From an uncultured Myxococcales bacterium (GTDB lineage Bacteria > Myxococcota_A > UBA9042): DNA of 55,657 nucleotides. The notes under the pieces were generated by a model. It did not search any database, was not told where the DNA came from, and worked only from the letters and a program-made list of their open reading frames with translations. Shown piece after piece: positions 28,242-37,085 of this stretch (position 1 is its first letter; every line of letters begins with the position of its first letter). The stretch spans positions 1 to 55,657 of the forward strand of contig CAIYWC010000214.1 in NCBI GenBank assembly GCA_903929795.1. Direction: 5' to 3'. A program made the position numbers and the translations under genes.

Positions 28242-28371
28242 CGAGCCGCGCCCTCTGGGATTGCCGGCCTACGCACAAGGCCCGGCTCTTGGCGCACAGA
28301 CCTGCCCGTCTTTCGCGCCTCGTGCGCGTGCGCCTGGGCAGGGGTCCGCGCACGCCCAGAGGGGGCGGCTC
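28242..28371 (+). ncRNA. Candidate structured RNA with three-way junction
   Basis: The spacer before the Ubl gene can fold strongly. A closing stem pairs 28242-28259 with 28354-28371 (18 bases, one mismatch). Inside are a hairpin at 28263-28286 (GCCGGCC with GGCCCGGC) and a stem pairing 28301-28307 with 28336-28342. Being GC-rich, some pairing is expected by chance, but the long closing stem is striking. It could be a leader RNA, an RNA-processing site or a DNA site such as an origin. Confidence 0.4.
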
Positions 28372-28469
28372 GATGTTCGAGCCTCACCCGCCGGGGTAGT
28401 TCCGTCTTCGGAATCTACTCCACGAGGCACCAGCCCTCGCAAAAACCGCTGGCATTGGAGAAAGTTACC

Positions 28470-28685
28470 ATGCAGATCAAAATCTTGCGTCTTGGGCACA
28501 GCGCCCGCCAGGTTGAAGCCGCCGCCGGAATTACCGTCGGCGAAGTGCTTGACCAAGCAGACCTTCCGAGCCAGGGCCACGCGATTTCCGTCAACGGCCT
28601 TGGCGCGTCCACCACGACGGGCGTGGCCGATGGCGACGTCATCACGCTGGTTCCCAAGGTCGAAGGCGGCGCGCACCACGCCTGA
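28470..28685 (+). CDS. Ubiquitin-like beta-grasp protein (Ubl), cassette A
   Basis: The product has 71 residues and looks like a MoaD/ThiS/ubiquitin-type beta-grasp protein: a first hairpin (MQIKILRLGHSARQVE), a helix (TVGEVLDQAD), and the terminal strand DGDVITLVPKVEGG. The C-terminus continues as AHHA after the diglycine. A tail after Gly-Gly must normally be removed before an E1 can adenylate the glycine, and a JAB peptidase is encoded two genes downstream. The E2- and E1-like genes in the same run support a conjugation rather than cofactor role. The start at 28470 is preferred to the alternative at 28455. Confidence 0.65.
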   Translation: MQIKILRLGHSARQVEAAAGITVGEVLDQADLPSQGHAISVNGLGASTTTGVADGDVITLVPKVEGGAHHA

Positions 28686-28700
28686 TTTCCAACCCGTTCA

Positions 28701-28741
28701 CCCGCTCAGCCGTCTCCCGTCAAACGGAGGCGGCTGGGCGG
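28701..28741 (+). other. Intercistronic hairpin between Ubl and E2 genes
   Basis: A 17-bp RNA stem with two G-U pairs (28701-28717 with 28725-28741 approximately) fills the spacer just before the E2 gene's ribosome site. It lacks a T tract, so it is more likely a processing or stability element than a terminator. Confidence 0.45.
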
Positions 28742-28754
28742 GCTGGAGAACAAC

Positions 28755-29771
28755 ATGCACCACTGCGACCAGACAATGGCGACCTATCTCGATGATTGGC
28801 AAGCCAAAATGAGCCTGACTATCCGCTACCAGCGGTGGTCGGCGCGGTACACTGACCCCGCGCCGTTTCGCCGCGAAATTGAGCTGCTCGGCCCCATCGC
28901 GGGCACGGCAAGCGAATGTCGACTGCCGTACAAGGACGGCGTCGCCACAGTCGAGCTCGTGCACGGGCGCCCACACACGGGCGAACCGGTCGAGCTGACC
29001 ATCGGCGACGAGACCTTTGTGGTCGCGTCCATCGAGGGTCGGCGCGTGCGCCTCGCTTTCGACCTGGAACGCCTGTTCGAGACGCCCGGCGAGCTGCAGC
29101 CCGGACTCATCCTGGATGCGGTGTTTGCCTTGGCGCTTCCCAAAGCCGCCGAGTACATCGTCGGCTACGACTGGCAGCGCGAGAAAACCGAGTTCTCGGC
29201 GTGGATGGTCGCTTCGGTTGACGGCATGGTCCGCAACTGGAAGAACGCCATCCGCGACAACGAGTACGAGGCCAATCGCCTGACCAGCCAGATTTCCGGC
29301 TTGGTGCGCAAGAACGGCGAACTGCGCGAGCAAATTGTCGCGCTGGAAGCCACGACGCGGCCGGCACAGGAGACCAAGGCTGCGGAAGAGTTCGCGGCGC
29401 TGGTCAAGATGATGCCGGCGCCGGTCGCCAGCGTGGAAGTCGACTACGGCAAGCTCAGCATCGTGCTGGTGCCGTTGACGCTCGAACACGACAGCACCGA
29501 CTACCACATGGGCAGCTACACGCTGACCATCACCGCCGACAAGGTGCACATCTGGAGCGACGGCGGTTTCAGCTATCCGCACCCGCACGTTTCTTCAGAC
29601 GGCGTGCCGTGTTGGGGCAATTTGGGCCCCGGTATCGGCAAGCTTCTCGGCGAGGGTCAGTACGCGGCGCTTGTCAGCGTGATTCTGGAATTCCTGCACA
29701 GCTACAACGAGCGCGACGCGTACCGGCACATTGAGACCTGGGACCCCGACTACAACAGCGACGACGATTAG
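28755..29771 (+). CDS. E2-like (UBC-fold) protein, cassette A
   Basis: The product has 338 residues, with GGAG before the start. The C-terminal 100 residues carry an E2 signature: HPHVSSDGVPCWGN (H276, H278, C286), followed by helices that match the end of the UBC fold. C286 is the candidate catalytic cysteine. Residues 150-190 form a probable coiled coil, and the N-terminal 140 residues are an unassigned domain that may bring the substrate or Ubl. PRTRC-type and related bacterial cassettes use comparable proteins. It sits between the Ubl and JAB genes. Confidence 0.65.
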   Translation: MHHCDQTMATYLDDWQAKMSLTIRYQRWSARYTDPAPFRREIELLGPIAGTASECRLPYKDGVATVELVHGRPHTGEPVELTIGDETFVVASIEGRRVRLAFDLERLFETPGELQPGLILDAVFALALPKAAEYIVGYDWQREKTEFSAWMVASVDGMVRNWKNAIRDNEYEANRLTSQISGLVRKNGELREQIVALEATTRPAQETKAAEEFAALVKMMPAPVASVEVDYGKLSIVLVPLTLEHDSTDYHMGSYTLTITADKVHIWSDGGFSYPHPHVSSDGVPCWGNLGPGIGKLLGEGQYAALVSVILEFLHSYNERDAYRHIETWDPDYNSDDD

Positions 29772-29861
29772 CGTCGGCGCGGTTGGCAGCGACTACTGGC
29801 GGCCTCGAGCAATTTCCACGACGGAAGCTGCTCGAGGTCGTCGCAATTATTGGAGAACGAC

Positions 29862-30461
29862 ATGAAAGTGAAACAGAATCTGCGGGTTCGCATCGACGCG
29901 GACGCCATGGAGCGCATCTGGCACTGGACCGACCTGGCAGCAGGCGAGTTCTCGTGCCTGGGCACCGTGACCGACGACGTCATCGTTGGCGACGTTCAGC
30001 TCTTCGACCAAATCTGCACCGCGGCGAGCACCGAGCTCGACCAGGAGGCGTTGGCGAAGTTCTTGGTCACGCACCAGCAGCCCGAGCGCGTTCGCGCCTG
30101 GATTCATAGCCACGGACGGCTCGGTGTTTTTTGGAGCCAGCAGGACGAGGCGTGCATCGACGGCTTGGCCAACGAGGCGTGCCTCATCAGCATCGTGGTC
30201 AACAAGAAGCGCGAATGGAAGGCGCGGATCGACATTTGGCAGCCATTCCGGCTGACGTTTGACGACCTACCGCTGGAAATCCGCTTGCCCGACCAGAACT
30301 TGCGCGGCGAATGCGAAAAACTGTTCAACGCGCACGTCGTGGAAATGCAGCCGGTGCTGATGCCCGATTGGCGCGGTGCCATCCGGCCGCTGCCGCAACG
30401 CGGTCAACCGTACCGCGGTGGCTGGCCGGATTTTGACGACGACTTGGCAGACTGGAGGTAA
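29862..30461 (+). CDS. JAB/MPN metallopeptidase, cassette A
   Basis: The product has 199 residues. The JAMM motif is complete: E29 in AAGEFSCLG and HSHGRLGVFWSQQD (H82, H84, S92, D95), which bind zinc in JAB-family deubiquitinases. It would remove or process the Ubl, including the four residues after its diglycine. The ATG at 29862 with GGAG upstream is chosen over an in-frame TTG 12 bases earlier. The C-terminal 80 residues are outside the JAB core and end in an acidic stretch. The E1 gene follows after 3 bases. Confidence 0.85.
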   Translation: MKVKQNLRVRIDADAMERIWHWTDLAAGEFSCLGTVTDDVIVGDVQLFDQICTAASTELDQEALAKFLVTHQQPERVRAWIHSHGRLGVFWSQQDEACIDGLANEACLISIVVNKKREWKARIDIWQPFRLTFDDLPLEIRLPDQNLRGECEKLFNAHVVEMQPVLMPDWRGAIRPLPQRGQPYRGGWPDFDDDLADWR

Positions 30462-30464
30462 TCA

Positions 30465-31088
30465 ATGGACTTTCACAGACAACTGGACGTGCTGGACGTG
30501 CCGCGACTGTCGCGGACGCCCATCAGTGTCATCGGCGCAGGCGCGGTGGGCAGCTTCACTGTTCTGGCGCTGGCGAAAAGCGGCGCAGAATGCATCACCG
30601 TCTACGACGATGACTGCATCGAAGCGCACAACCTGCCCAACCAGTGGTACCGCTTGGCGGACGTTGGTCGCAGGAAGGTCGACGCACTTCGCGAACTCGT
30701 GCTCGACATGACTGGCGTCACCATCGATGCCCAGGCCTGTCGCTTCACGGGAACGCCGGCCAGCGAGGTAACGCTTTGCTGCGTGGACTCGATGGACGTG
30801 CGCATCGACCTTTGGAAGAACCTGACGCCCCGACCGAGCTTGTACGTCGACGCCCGCATGGGTGCCGAGGTCGGCAAGGTCATCTGCGTCGGGTCGTTCG
30901 GCTCCTGGTACGACGCGACGCTCTATCCGAGCGCCGAAGCGCACCGGGCGCCATGCACCGCAAAAGCAACCATGTACTGCGCATCGGGCCTGGCGGCGTT
31001 CATCGTCAGCCAGGTCGCGAACTACGCGAGCGACAGACCGACTCGACCGGAACTGACAGTCGACTTCCGGAACGGTCTCATCCTTTAG
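30465..31088 (+). CDS. ThiF/E1-like activating enzyme, cassette A
   Basis: The product has 207 residues, short for the family. The Rossmann ATP site reads GAGAVGS (24-30), followed by VYDDDCIEAHNLPNQW, which is typical of ThiF/MoeB/E1 adenylation domains. It would adenylate the C-terminal glycine of the Ubl. Cysteines near APCTAK and MYCASG are candidates for thioester transfer. TGGAGG lies just before the start. It is the last gene of the four-gene cassette. Confidence 0.85.
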   Translation: MDFHRQLDVLDVPRLSRTPISVIGAGAVGSFTVLALAKSGAECITVYDDDCIEAHNLPNQWYRLADVGRRKVDALRELVLDMTGVTIDAQACRFTGTPASEVTLCCVDSMDVRIDLWKNLTPRPSLYVDARMGAEVGKVICVGSFGSWYDATLYPSAEAHRAPCTAKATMYCASGLAAFIVSQVANYASDRPTRPELTVDFRNGLIL

Positions 31089-31119
31089 CTCGCGCCGCGC
31101 AGTGCTTCTGACTCTCTGA

Positions 31120-31171
31120 CCGGTGCCGTCATTTCCCCGAGCAACTCTCCGGGTCGAGATGACGGTGCCGG
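31120..31171 (+). other. Hairpin in leader of primase gene
   Basis: Bases 31120-31132 can pair with 31159-31171 as RNA over 13 positions with two G-U pairs. It lies between the E1 gene and the primase gene. No T tract follows. It may control or process the downstream transcript. Confidence 0.35.
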
Positions 31172-31255
31172 TCCTTCTTCTCGAATTCCACAGCCAGCGT
31201 TCTTTCAACCCGCGTGCCGTTTGGCCCGCACTTTCGTTCTTTTTGGAGCAACACT

Positions 31256-32320
31256 ATGAATTGGGTCAACTTTCGCGAAATCCGCACACGTATTCCGATC
31301 GAGCGCGTACTCACCGAGTACTACAAGCTCGACAACCTGAAGGTCAGCGGCACCGTCGCCACTGGCCCGTGCCCGGTGCACGGCGGCAACAACCCGCGCG
31401 GCTTTCACGTCGATTTGGAGAAGAACCTCTGGCACTGCTTCACCGGCTGCAAACGCGGCGGCAACCAGCTCGACCTTGTCGCGGCCAAGGACAACGTGCC
31501 CATCCGCGACGCGGCGCTGCGCTTGCAACGCTTTTTCCTCGGCGACGACGACGGCGCGCCAGCTGCAACATCACCGGAATTCCCGCCGCCCACGCGACGC
31601 GACCCACCGGCTGCTGCGGCCACGGCTTCTACTGACAACGCGCCGAAGAAGAAGGAGAAGGTCAATCCGCCGCTGGACCTCATGCTCCAGTTGCTGCCCG
31701 ACCATCCGCATATCCTGGAAGACCGCAAGCTCAGCCAAGCGACCGCCGAACACTTCGGCGTCGGTTACTGCGCACGCGGCATCCTCGCCGGCTGCATCGG
31801 CTTTCCCGTTCACAACGAGGACGGGCAACTGGTGGCCTATGCAGGCCGTCGGCTCAAGTTCTCTGACGCGGAAGACCTCGGCAAGTACCGTTTCCCCAAG
31901 GGCTTCCACAAAGACCGCGTGCTCTACAACCTGCATCGTGCGCTGCCGGAATCGTCCGACGCGCTGGTGCTGGTCGAAGGCTTTTTCTCAGTCCTGAAGC
32001 TGCACGAAGCCGGCATCAAGAACGTCGCCGCGGTCATGGGCTCGGATTTGTCCGACCACCAGGCGCTGCTGGCGGCGCGCGCTGCGTCTGTCGTCGTGCT
32101 TTTTGACGGCGACGAGGCGGGGCGACACGGCGCGGACGTCGCGGTGCAGAAACTGGCTCCGCTTGTTCCCGTCCGTGCCGTCAAGTTGGCGAACGGCTGG
32201 GAGCCGGAGGACTGCTCGCCCGAGATGCTGCACTGGCTGCTTCACGGCGTGCAGGAGTTTGAATTGACTACCGTTTCTCTCGAAGCGGCGCGCGCTGCGC
32301 ATCCAACCGCGGGCGCGTGA
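31256..32320 (+). CDS. DnaG-like primase (CHC2 zinc finger and TOPRIM)
   Basis: The product has 354 residues. The N-terminal CHC2 finger is visible (C39, H42, C61, C65) and is followed by a Pro/Ala-rich linker, then a catalytic part with VLVEGFFS and VVLFDGDEAGRHG, the TOPRIM acidic motifs. It would make RNA primers on element DNA. The helicase-binding domain of full DnaG (about 600 residues) is missing. GGAG precedes the start. Together with the SprT-like gene it forms the distal part of module A. Confidence 0.85.
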   Translation: MNWVNFREIRTRIPIERVLTEYYKLDNLKVSGTVATGPCPVHGGNNPRGFHVDLEKNLWHCFTGCKRGGNQLDLVAAKDNVPIRDAALRLQRFFLGDDDGAPAATSPEFPPPTRRDPPAAAATASTDNAPKKKEKVNPPLDLMLQLLPDHPHILEDRKLSQATAEHFGVGYCARGILAGCIGFPVHNEDGQLVAYAGRRLKFSDAEDLGKYRFPKGFHKDRVLYNLHRALPESSDALVLVEGFFSVLKLHEAGIKNVAAVMGSDLSDHQALLAARAASVVVLFDGDEAGRHGADVAVQKLAPLVPVRAVKLANGWEPEDCSPEMLHWLLHGVQEFELTTVSLEAARAAHPTAGA

Positions 32321-32357
32321 CGCTCTCGGCGTATCAACACTGACAAGGAGAGACACC

Positions 32358-32594
32358 ATGTCCAAACTCTGCGTAATGCTTGAAGACCAAGGGGAAATCC
32401 ACTGCGCCCAATGCGACGCCGTCTGGAACATGCCGGTCATCGCGAAGGACTTCCGCAGCCGACGATTGCGAGCAAAGGGCTTTGCGTTCATCGACTTCGG
32501 CGACGCGCTCTGCCTGAACTACTGCCCGCAGTGCGAACTGCCAACGGCCACGCCGAAGGAGGTGCCATGGCCGACCACGCCGCTGTTGCACTGA
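32358..32594 (+). CDS. Small zinc-ribbon-like protein
   Basis: The product has 78 residues with two CxxC pairs (CAQC near 16-19, CPQC near 56-59) that could bind one zinc ion. AAGGAG precedes the start. It overlaps the SprT-like gene by 28 bases. The function is unknown. Confidence 0.65.
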   Translation: MSKLCVMLEDQGEIHCAQCDAVWNMPVIAKDFRSRRLRAKGFAFIDFGDALCLNYCPQCELPTATPKEVPWPTTPLLH

Positions 32595-33250
32595 CCCTCG
32601 CGCTTGCGCATGTCTGGGCAACGATTCGGATTTTTCACCCTGGCGTCCCGGACGTCGTACTCTTGCCCGTGCCCAACCCGCATGGTCAGCGCAACGTCCT
32701 CGGCCACTTCGCGGCGCTGCGTTGGCAACCGCGATTGAACCCTGAGAACGCCCGCATCCACGAAGTCGTGGTTGTGGCTGAACATTTGAACCGTTCGGCC
32801 GACGACGTGGTCCTCACGTTGCTGCATGAGGCGGCGCACGCGCTGAATTTTGAGCGCGGGATTCGCGATTGCAGCCGCAGTCAGTACCACAACCAGCGGT
32901 TCAAGGCCGCTGCGGAGGAAGTTGGGCTCGACGTCACGCAGGTGCCGCACTACGGCTTTGCTTTCACGACGATGCCTGCGGAGACCAAGTCGCGCTACAT
33001 GGCTGAGATTACCGGGCTTTCTGCGGTCCTCATCCATCGACAGTCGGAACGCTCGGCGATGGCTGGGGCGACCGGCAGCGACAAGCAGGACGGCGACGCG
33101 GACGACCTCGACAACGACAACAAGGACACGGGCGGGCGCTACAAGAAAGCGTGCTGCTCGTGCCCGCTCAACATCCGGGTGAGCCGGAAGGTGATGGCGA
33201 CGACCGTCATCCGCTGCGAAACTTGCGGCGAAGCCTTTCAGTTTGCTTGA
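32567..33250 (+). CDS. SprT-like metalloprotease
   Basis: The product has 227 residues. The zinc-protease motif HEAAH (87-91) and a third ligand candidate in YHNQRF fit the SprT/Spartan-type fold, and a C-terminal zinc ribbon (CCSCP ... CETCG, about 196-221) matches SprT architecture. Spartan proteins digest DNA-protein crosslinks. In this context it might clear proteins from element DNA. AAGGAGG lies 6 bases before the start. It is followed by a terminator. Confidence 0.8.
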   Translation: MADHAAVALTLALAHVWATIRIFHPGVPDVVLLPVPNPHGQRNVLGHFAALRWQPRLNPENARIHEVVVVAEHLNRSADDVVLTLLHEAAHALNFERGIRDCSRSQYHNQRFKAAAEEVGLDVTQVPHYGFAFTTMPAETKSRYMAEITGLSAVLIHRQSERSAMAGATGSDKQDGDADDLDNDNKDTGGRYKKACCSCPLNIRVSRKVMATTVIRCETCGEAFQFA

Positions 33251-33259
33251 CTCTCTTGG

Positions 33260-33289
33260 CCCCAGCGGTACGCGCTGGGGTCCTTTTTT
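33260..33289 (+). terminator. Rho-independent terminator of module A
   Basis: An 8-bp perfect stem (CCCCAGCG with CGCTGGGG) and a six-T tract follow the SprT-like stop by ten bases. Confidence 0.85.
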
Positions 33290-33603
33290 GCTTTCCCTTC
33301 TCAGGCGCTGCGAGGCGGCACAGTTGGCACTCACCGAAGCGCAGGTCGACAGCATCCACGGTTGGATTGAGGGGCCTCAGCAACACGGAACCAGCTGATT
33401 TCCAAGCAATTCAGACGCTTTCGTGCGAGCACTACACTTGCACTGTCAGGGCGTCAGGCACGTGCGTTGGCGTCGCCACAACCTCGCCCTCGGCTCCCAG
33501 ACGGGAACACAGTGGCGGCGCACGCCAAGTTGGCGAAGTGAAATTTACAATTGAATCCAATAGATTGCACGTCGTTGGCCGGGACGTGCCCCAGGGCTCC
33601 CCG
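33290..33603. other. Intergenic region
   Basis: I see no gene here. The stretch lies between the module A terminator and the 3' end of the tyrosine recombinase gene and may include the right boundary of module A. Confidence 0.4.
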
Positions 33604-34626
33604 TCAGTCCAAACGAGGATGACAACAATTCTGCGCCCTTTGCGTACTGTACGCGGAATCTGCGGCACCGCAACTGGCGGTCGTCGGGCCCAACTTGGGC
33701 TGCTCCCTGGCGCCGCATCGCTGCTTCCACGTGGCGGCGAGTGCATCGATTGCGCGGCGCCGTTCGTTGCCGTTCACGTGCACATAGCGCTCCGTCGTGA
33801 CCACGGACGCATGCCCGCAGATTTCCTGAACGACGCGCAGCGGCGTTCCGAGTTCGGCGAGCCGGGTGGCGCTACTGTGACGCAAAACATGCGGTGTCAC
33901 CGGGACCGATATGTTCGCCAACTTGCCGAATCGTTTGACGAGTTCCTGCACGCTGCGAATGGACAGACGCGTGCCGCGGTCGGAGACGAACAGCGCGAGT
34001 TCGTCACCCGCCGGATGCAAGCGTTCGCGGTCCGCGAGGTAGTTCTGCATCGCTTCCGCGACGACGTCGTTGATGGCAACTGCGAGCGACTTGCCACCCT
34101 TGGCGCGCACGTCGTGCAGGAAGTGGTGGTCGAAGTCGACCTGGCGAAGGTCGAGCGAAACGACCTCAGCGACGCGAAGCGCTGTGTGAATCAAAGTGAG
34201 CAGGATGGCAACGTTGCGGCAGAGGTATGTCGGGTCGGAATGTTCCGCGGCCGCGTCGACGAGACGCAAGAGTTCGTCGAAGGAGAGCGGGATTCGCTCG
34301 TGCGAATGCACCTTCTGCCGGTCGAGTTTCAGGGCGACATTCAAGGTGAGCACCTCGGTCTCGACGAGGTAGCTGAGCAGTGAACGGACCGCGGCAAGGC
34401 GCATGTTCCAAAGTGGTGGAGCTGCTGGATTGCCGGTCGGCGTTGGGCGCCGCAAGAACTCGCGAACTGTCGCTTTGTCGACCCTGCGGAGCGCGTCCGT
34501 GTCGCCGTTCGGTGCGACAACGCCGATGAACTCGCGGACGACGGGCAGGTAGTTCCCGATAGTCCGGGGACTCCGGCGTCGGACCTCACGTTGGTAGCTT
34601 TGGTATTCGGTGATAAGTTGGTCCAT
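33604..34626 (-). CDS. Tyrosine recombinase
   Basis: The product has 340 residues. Catalytic residues are all visible: the first Arg in HTALRVAE, HVLRHSSATRL (HxxR), and GHASVVTTERYVHV with the nucleophilic Tyr. The N-terminal 95 residues form the SAM-like DNA-binding domain. The tail after the Tyr is 50-60 residues long and Cys-containing, longer than in XerC/D. It is transcribed away from the lipoprotein gene. It may have moved the segment 34791-39663 or be an independent remnant. Confidence 0.9.
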   Translation of the reverse strand: MDQLITEYQSYQREVRRRSPRTIGNYLPVVREFIGVVAPNGDTDALRRVDKATVREFLRRPTPTGNPAAPPLWNMRLAAVRSLLSYLVETEVLTLNVALKLDRQKVHSHERIPLSFDELLRLVDAAAEHSDPTYLCRNVAILLTLIHTALRVAEVVSLDLRQVDFDHHFLHDVRAKGGKSLAVAINDVVAEAMQNYLADRERLHPAGDELALFVSDRGTRLSIRSVQELVKRFGKLANISVPVTPHVLRHSSATRLAELGTPLRVVQEICGHASVVTTERYVHVNGNERRRAIDALAATWKQRCGAREQPKLGPTTASCGAADSAYSTQRAQNCCHPRLD

Positions 34627-34790
34627 AGGTACATGACGGCACCTCGTTGCCGGAGCGCGAAGTTACGTTTTTGGGGATTCGTCCGCAAGAACATTCTGCG
34701 CCTAATACGCAATAGATGCAATAGGTTGACTGTGGACAACGAAGACAGCTTCTCGGCATCGGACCGAGGCGCCAAGCAAGGAGGGACAGA

Positions 34791-35834
34791 ATGAAACGTC
34801 GGTCGGTTCGATGGCGGCTGTGCTGCACGCGAGTTTGTGCGCTCTCGATTGCATTCCTGCTGCACGGGTGTTCGTGGATCTTTGTGAAGCCAGCGCCTGA
34901 TTCGGGGAGTGCGGCGCTTCGGGCAAAATCTGATTGCACGACGTCCTATGTGGCGCCAATCGTTGACGGGGCGGCCATATTGACGTCGCTCGTCGTCGGC
35001 GGTTTTTTCGTTCCAAACGGCAACGAGTCCCTTGCATCGGCCGATGGCGCCGTCATGATTGGCAGCCTTGGACTCGCTGCTGTCCTCGGATTCTCGGAGT
35101 ATTACGGCTGGACGAACGTGTCACGATGTGGTCTGCAACATGAGACGAACGACATTATGGCCAGAAACGAAACGACAGTGACTGGCTACGGTGCCGGCGC
35201 GCCTCGCGAGGGTGGAGGCCCACAGAAAGAATTGCACGGTCACGACAGTTCCCTCAGTTTGGAAGGCGAGAGTTGCACGCGCACGTCGGACTGCGAGCGG
35301 GGCCTGGGTTGCGTCGGCGGCGTGTGCCGGGAGCGGACTCATTACGAAGACGCTCGGCCGTCACCGCCGCTCACCCCAATTCGGAGTTCGGTCGTGGTCA
35401 CAACGGACCCAGACGCCCGCTCGCGCACCCAGGTCGAGGCGGCAATCCAGCAGGGTAAAGGCACATTTCACTCCGCCACTGGTGAAACTGTCGTGCAAGC
35501 CAACGCTAACCTCGTCTGGCAGCGCAGCGATTCACGAACCAAGCTGGATTGGGATGACGCCAAAGGATTCTGCGCCAAGTTGGGCTTGGCTGGCGGCGGC
35601 TGGCGCCTTCCGACGATTGAGGAACTGGTGGCCCTCATTGATTCAACTCGGAAAAAGGGTGTCCGGGTCGACGCCGCTTTTGTCAATTCCGGCAAAGATT
35701 TTTGGTCAGGCTCGCCACGTAGCGGCGGCGACAAGGTCTGGTTGGTCGACTTCGACGAAGGTGCAGACGGGTTCGGAGCCGTGAACGAGTTGCACAAGGT
35801 TCGTTGCGTCCGGTCGACTGAGGTCAAGTGGTAG
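34791..35834 (+). CDS. Lipoprotein with DUF1566-like domain
   Basis: The product has 347 residues. A basic n-region and hydrophobic stretch end in the lipobox LLHGC, so Cys27 should be lipidated. Two hydrophobic segments (about 55-72 and 88-101) follow. Cys-rich motif CTRTSDCERGLGCVGGVC lies near 160-180, and the C-terminal 110 residues carry the LVWQRS ... WRLPTIEELVALID pattern of DUF1566. AAGGAGGG precedes the start. The combination is common in surface proteins of Myxococcota. It is probably cargo. Confidence 0.75.
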   Translation: MKRRSVRWRLCCTRVCALSIAFLLHGCSWIFVKPAPDSGSAALRAKSDCTTSYVAPIVDGAAILTSLVVGGFFVPNGNESLASADGAVMIGSLGLAAVLGFSEYYGWTNVSRCGLQHETNDIMARNETTVTGYGAGAPREGGGPQKELHGHDSSLSLEGESCTRTSDCERGLGCVGGVCRERTHYEDARPSPPLTPIRSSVVVTTDPDARSRTQVEAAIQQGKGTFHSATGETVVQANANLVWQRSDSRTKLDWDDAKGFCAKLGLAGGGWRLPTIEELVALIDSTRKKGVRVDAAFVNSGKDFWSGSPRSGGDKVWLVDFDEGADGFGAVNELHKVRCVRSTEVKW

Positions 35835-35963
35835 AGTCAACTCGCTGGGCTCGTTCCAGAAATCTGTGAAGCCGCAGTCTGATGTTGACGGCACGACCGA
35901 TCGGACGTGGCGGTGGCGCGCGACTGTGAGCGCCGTTTTGGCGTGAGCGCGTCAATCCGCAGC

Positions 35964-37085
35964 TTATTCTTGGGCCTTTTCCAACGGGATTACGCTGCCG
36001 TCACTCGGTTCCTGACTGCCGCTGGACTCGGCCGCAGAATCAGGGACTGGGGGCGGTGTCGGAGCCGCAAGCGAGCGTGGGCGCGGCGGACGGCTGTTCA
36101 ACACCTCGTCCGTGAGCCAAAAGCCTACACCGTACAGAGATCTTTCGCCCTTCGGCCGTTTTCGAGTCTCCTTGACCGCCTGAACTCCCGCAGCGAGAAG
36201 TTGCTGGTAGGCGTCCTCAATTTCCTCAGTCCACGATGCGACATCCAGTCCGCGTCGTAGATCGAAGACCCAGTGCTGGGTCGCGCCTTTGACTGTGACA
36301 GGTACGATTTCGAATCGCTTGGTATCGCGGAGCCAGGTCTGCACGTTACGTCCGGTCTCGATTTGCGCCGCGAAGGTGCGGCTTGCGTATTCCGTGGCGC
36401 TGAGTCTGGTTTGCGCTAGGCGCCACGTCTTGACGTACGCTCCGGCCAGTTCACCGACGCTTCGCGCCACTTCAGCGGAGCCGTACAAGGAGCAGCTGTG
36501 AGCAACGACCAGGCTGGCGAGCGAATCGTCGTAAATCCCTACGACTGCGCCAAGGACGGAATCCGCGTGGCGGTCGGCCTGGTCCAGCGACATTGCCCGC
36601 GAGAGACTTTCGCCGGGGCCGGAGCCGGGAGAAAACGCAATGCCACCAACGAGGTACCAGCCGTCTGGGGGCGGTTCGTCCTTGTAGCGCTGGGCTCTTG
36701 TGAAGCGCGACTTGAGCAGGTCACCCAGCGGGAGTTGCCGCGCCGCCGGCCCGACAACCCCGCTCACGTTCACAGTCATCGTTTCGCGCAACCGCCGATT
36801 GACTTCGGTCTCGGACTCGCGCGCCTTTGCAAGTGCGTCCCGTGCCGCCGCCTCCGCACGCTGCGCCACTGCAACCCGTTCAGTGACCAATCGCTCGGCA
36901 TCGCGCACCTTGTCATCGACCACCTTGTGAATCGTCCGCAACATCTCGTTATCACTTGCCTTCAACTCGTCGCGGAGTAACTTCTGCGCAGCGGCTAACT
37001 TTGCTGCAGCGGACTTTTCGGTTTCCGCAATCCATTCCGCCAAATACGCGGAAGATTCCGCGATGAGCACATCGACTTCAGCCAT
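35964..37085 (-). CDS. Coiled-coil protein paired with the RelE-helicase gene
   Basis: The product has 373 residues and is not a recognised family. Residues 1-95 are highly charged, Ala-rich and predicted coiled coil. Residues 110-330 form a mixed alpha/beta domain (WYLVGGIAF, ASLVVAHSCSLYGSA, HWVFDLRRG). The tail is Pro/Ser-rich. Its ATG overlaps the stop of the helicase gene by 8 bases, so the two form an operon and probably work together. Confidence 0.6.
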   Translation of the reverse strand: MAEVDVLIAESSAYLAEWIAETEKSAAAKLAAAQKLLRDELKASDNEMLRTIHKVVDDKVRDAERLVTERVAVAQRAEAAARDALAKARESETEVNRRLRETMTVNVSGVVGPAARQLPLGDLLKSRFTRAQRYKDEPPPDGWYLVGGIAFSPGSGPGESLSRAMSLDQADRHADSVLGAVVGIYDDSLASLVVAHSCSLYGSAEVARSVGELAGAYVKTWRLAQTRLSATEYASRTFAAQIETGRNVQTWLRDTKRFEIVPVTVKGATQHWVFDLRRGLDVASWTEEIEDAYQQLLAAGVQAVKETRKRPKGERSLYGVGFWLTDEVLNSRPPRPRSLAAPTPPPVPDSAAESSGSQEPSDGSVIPLEKAQE

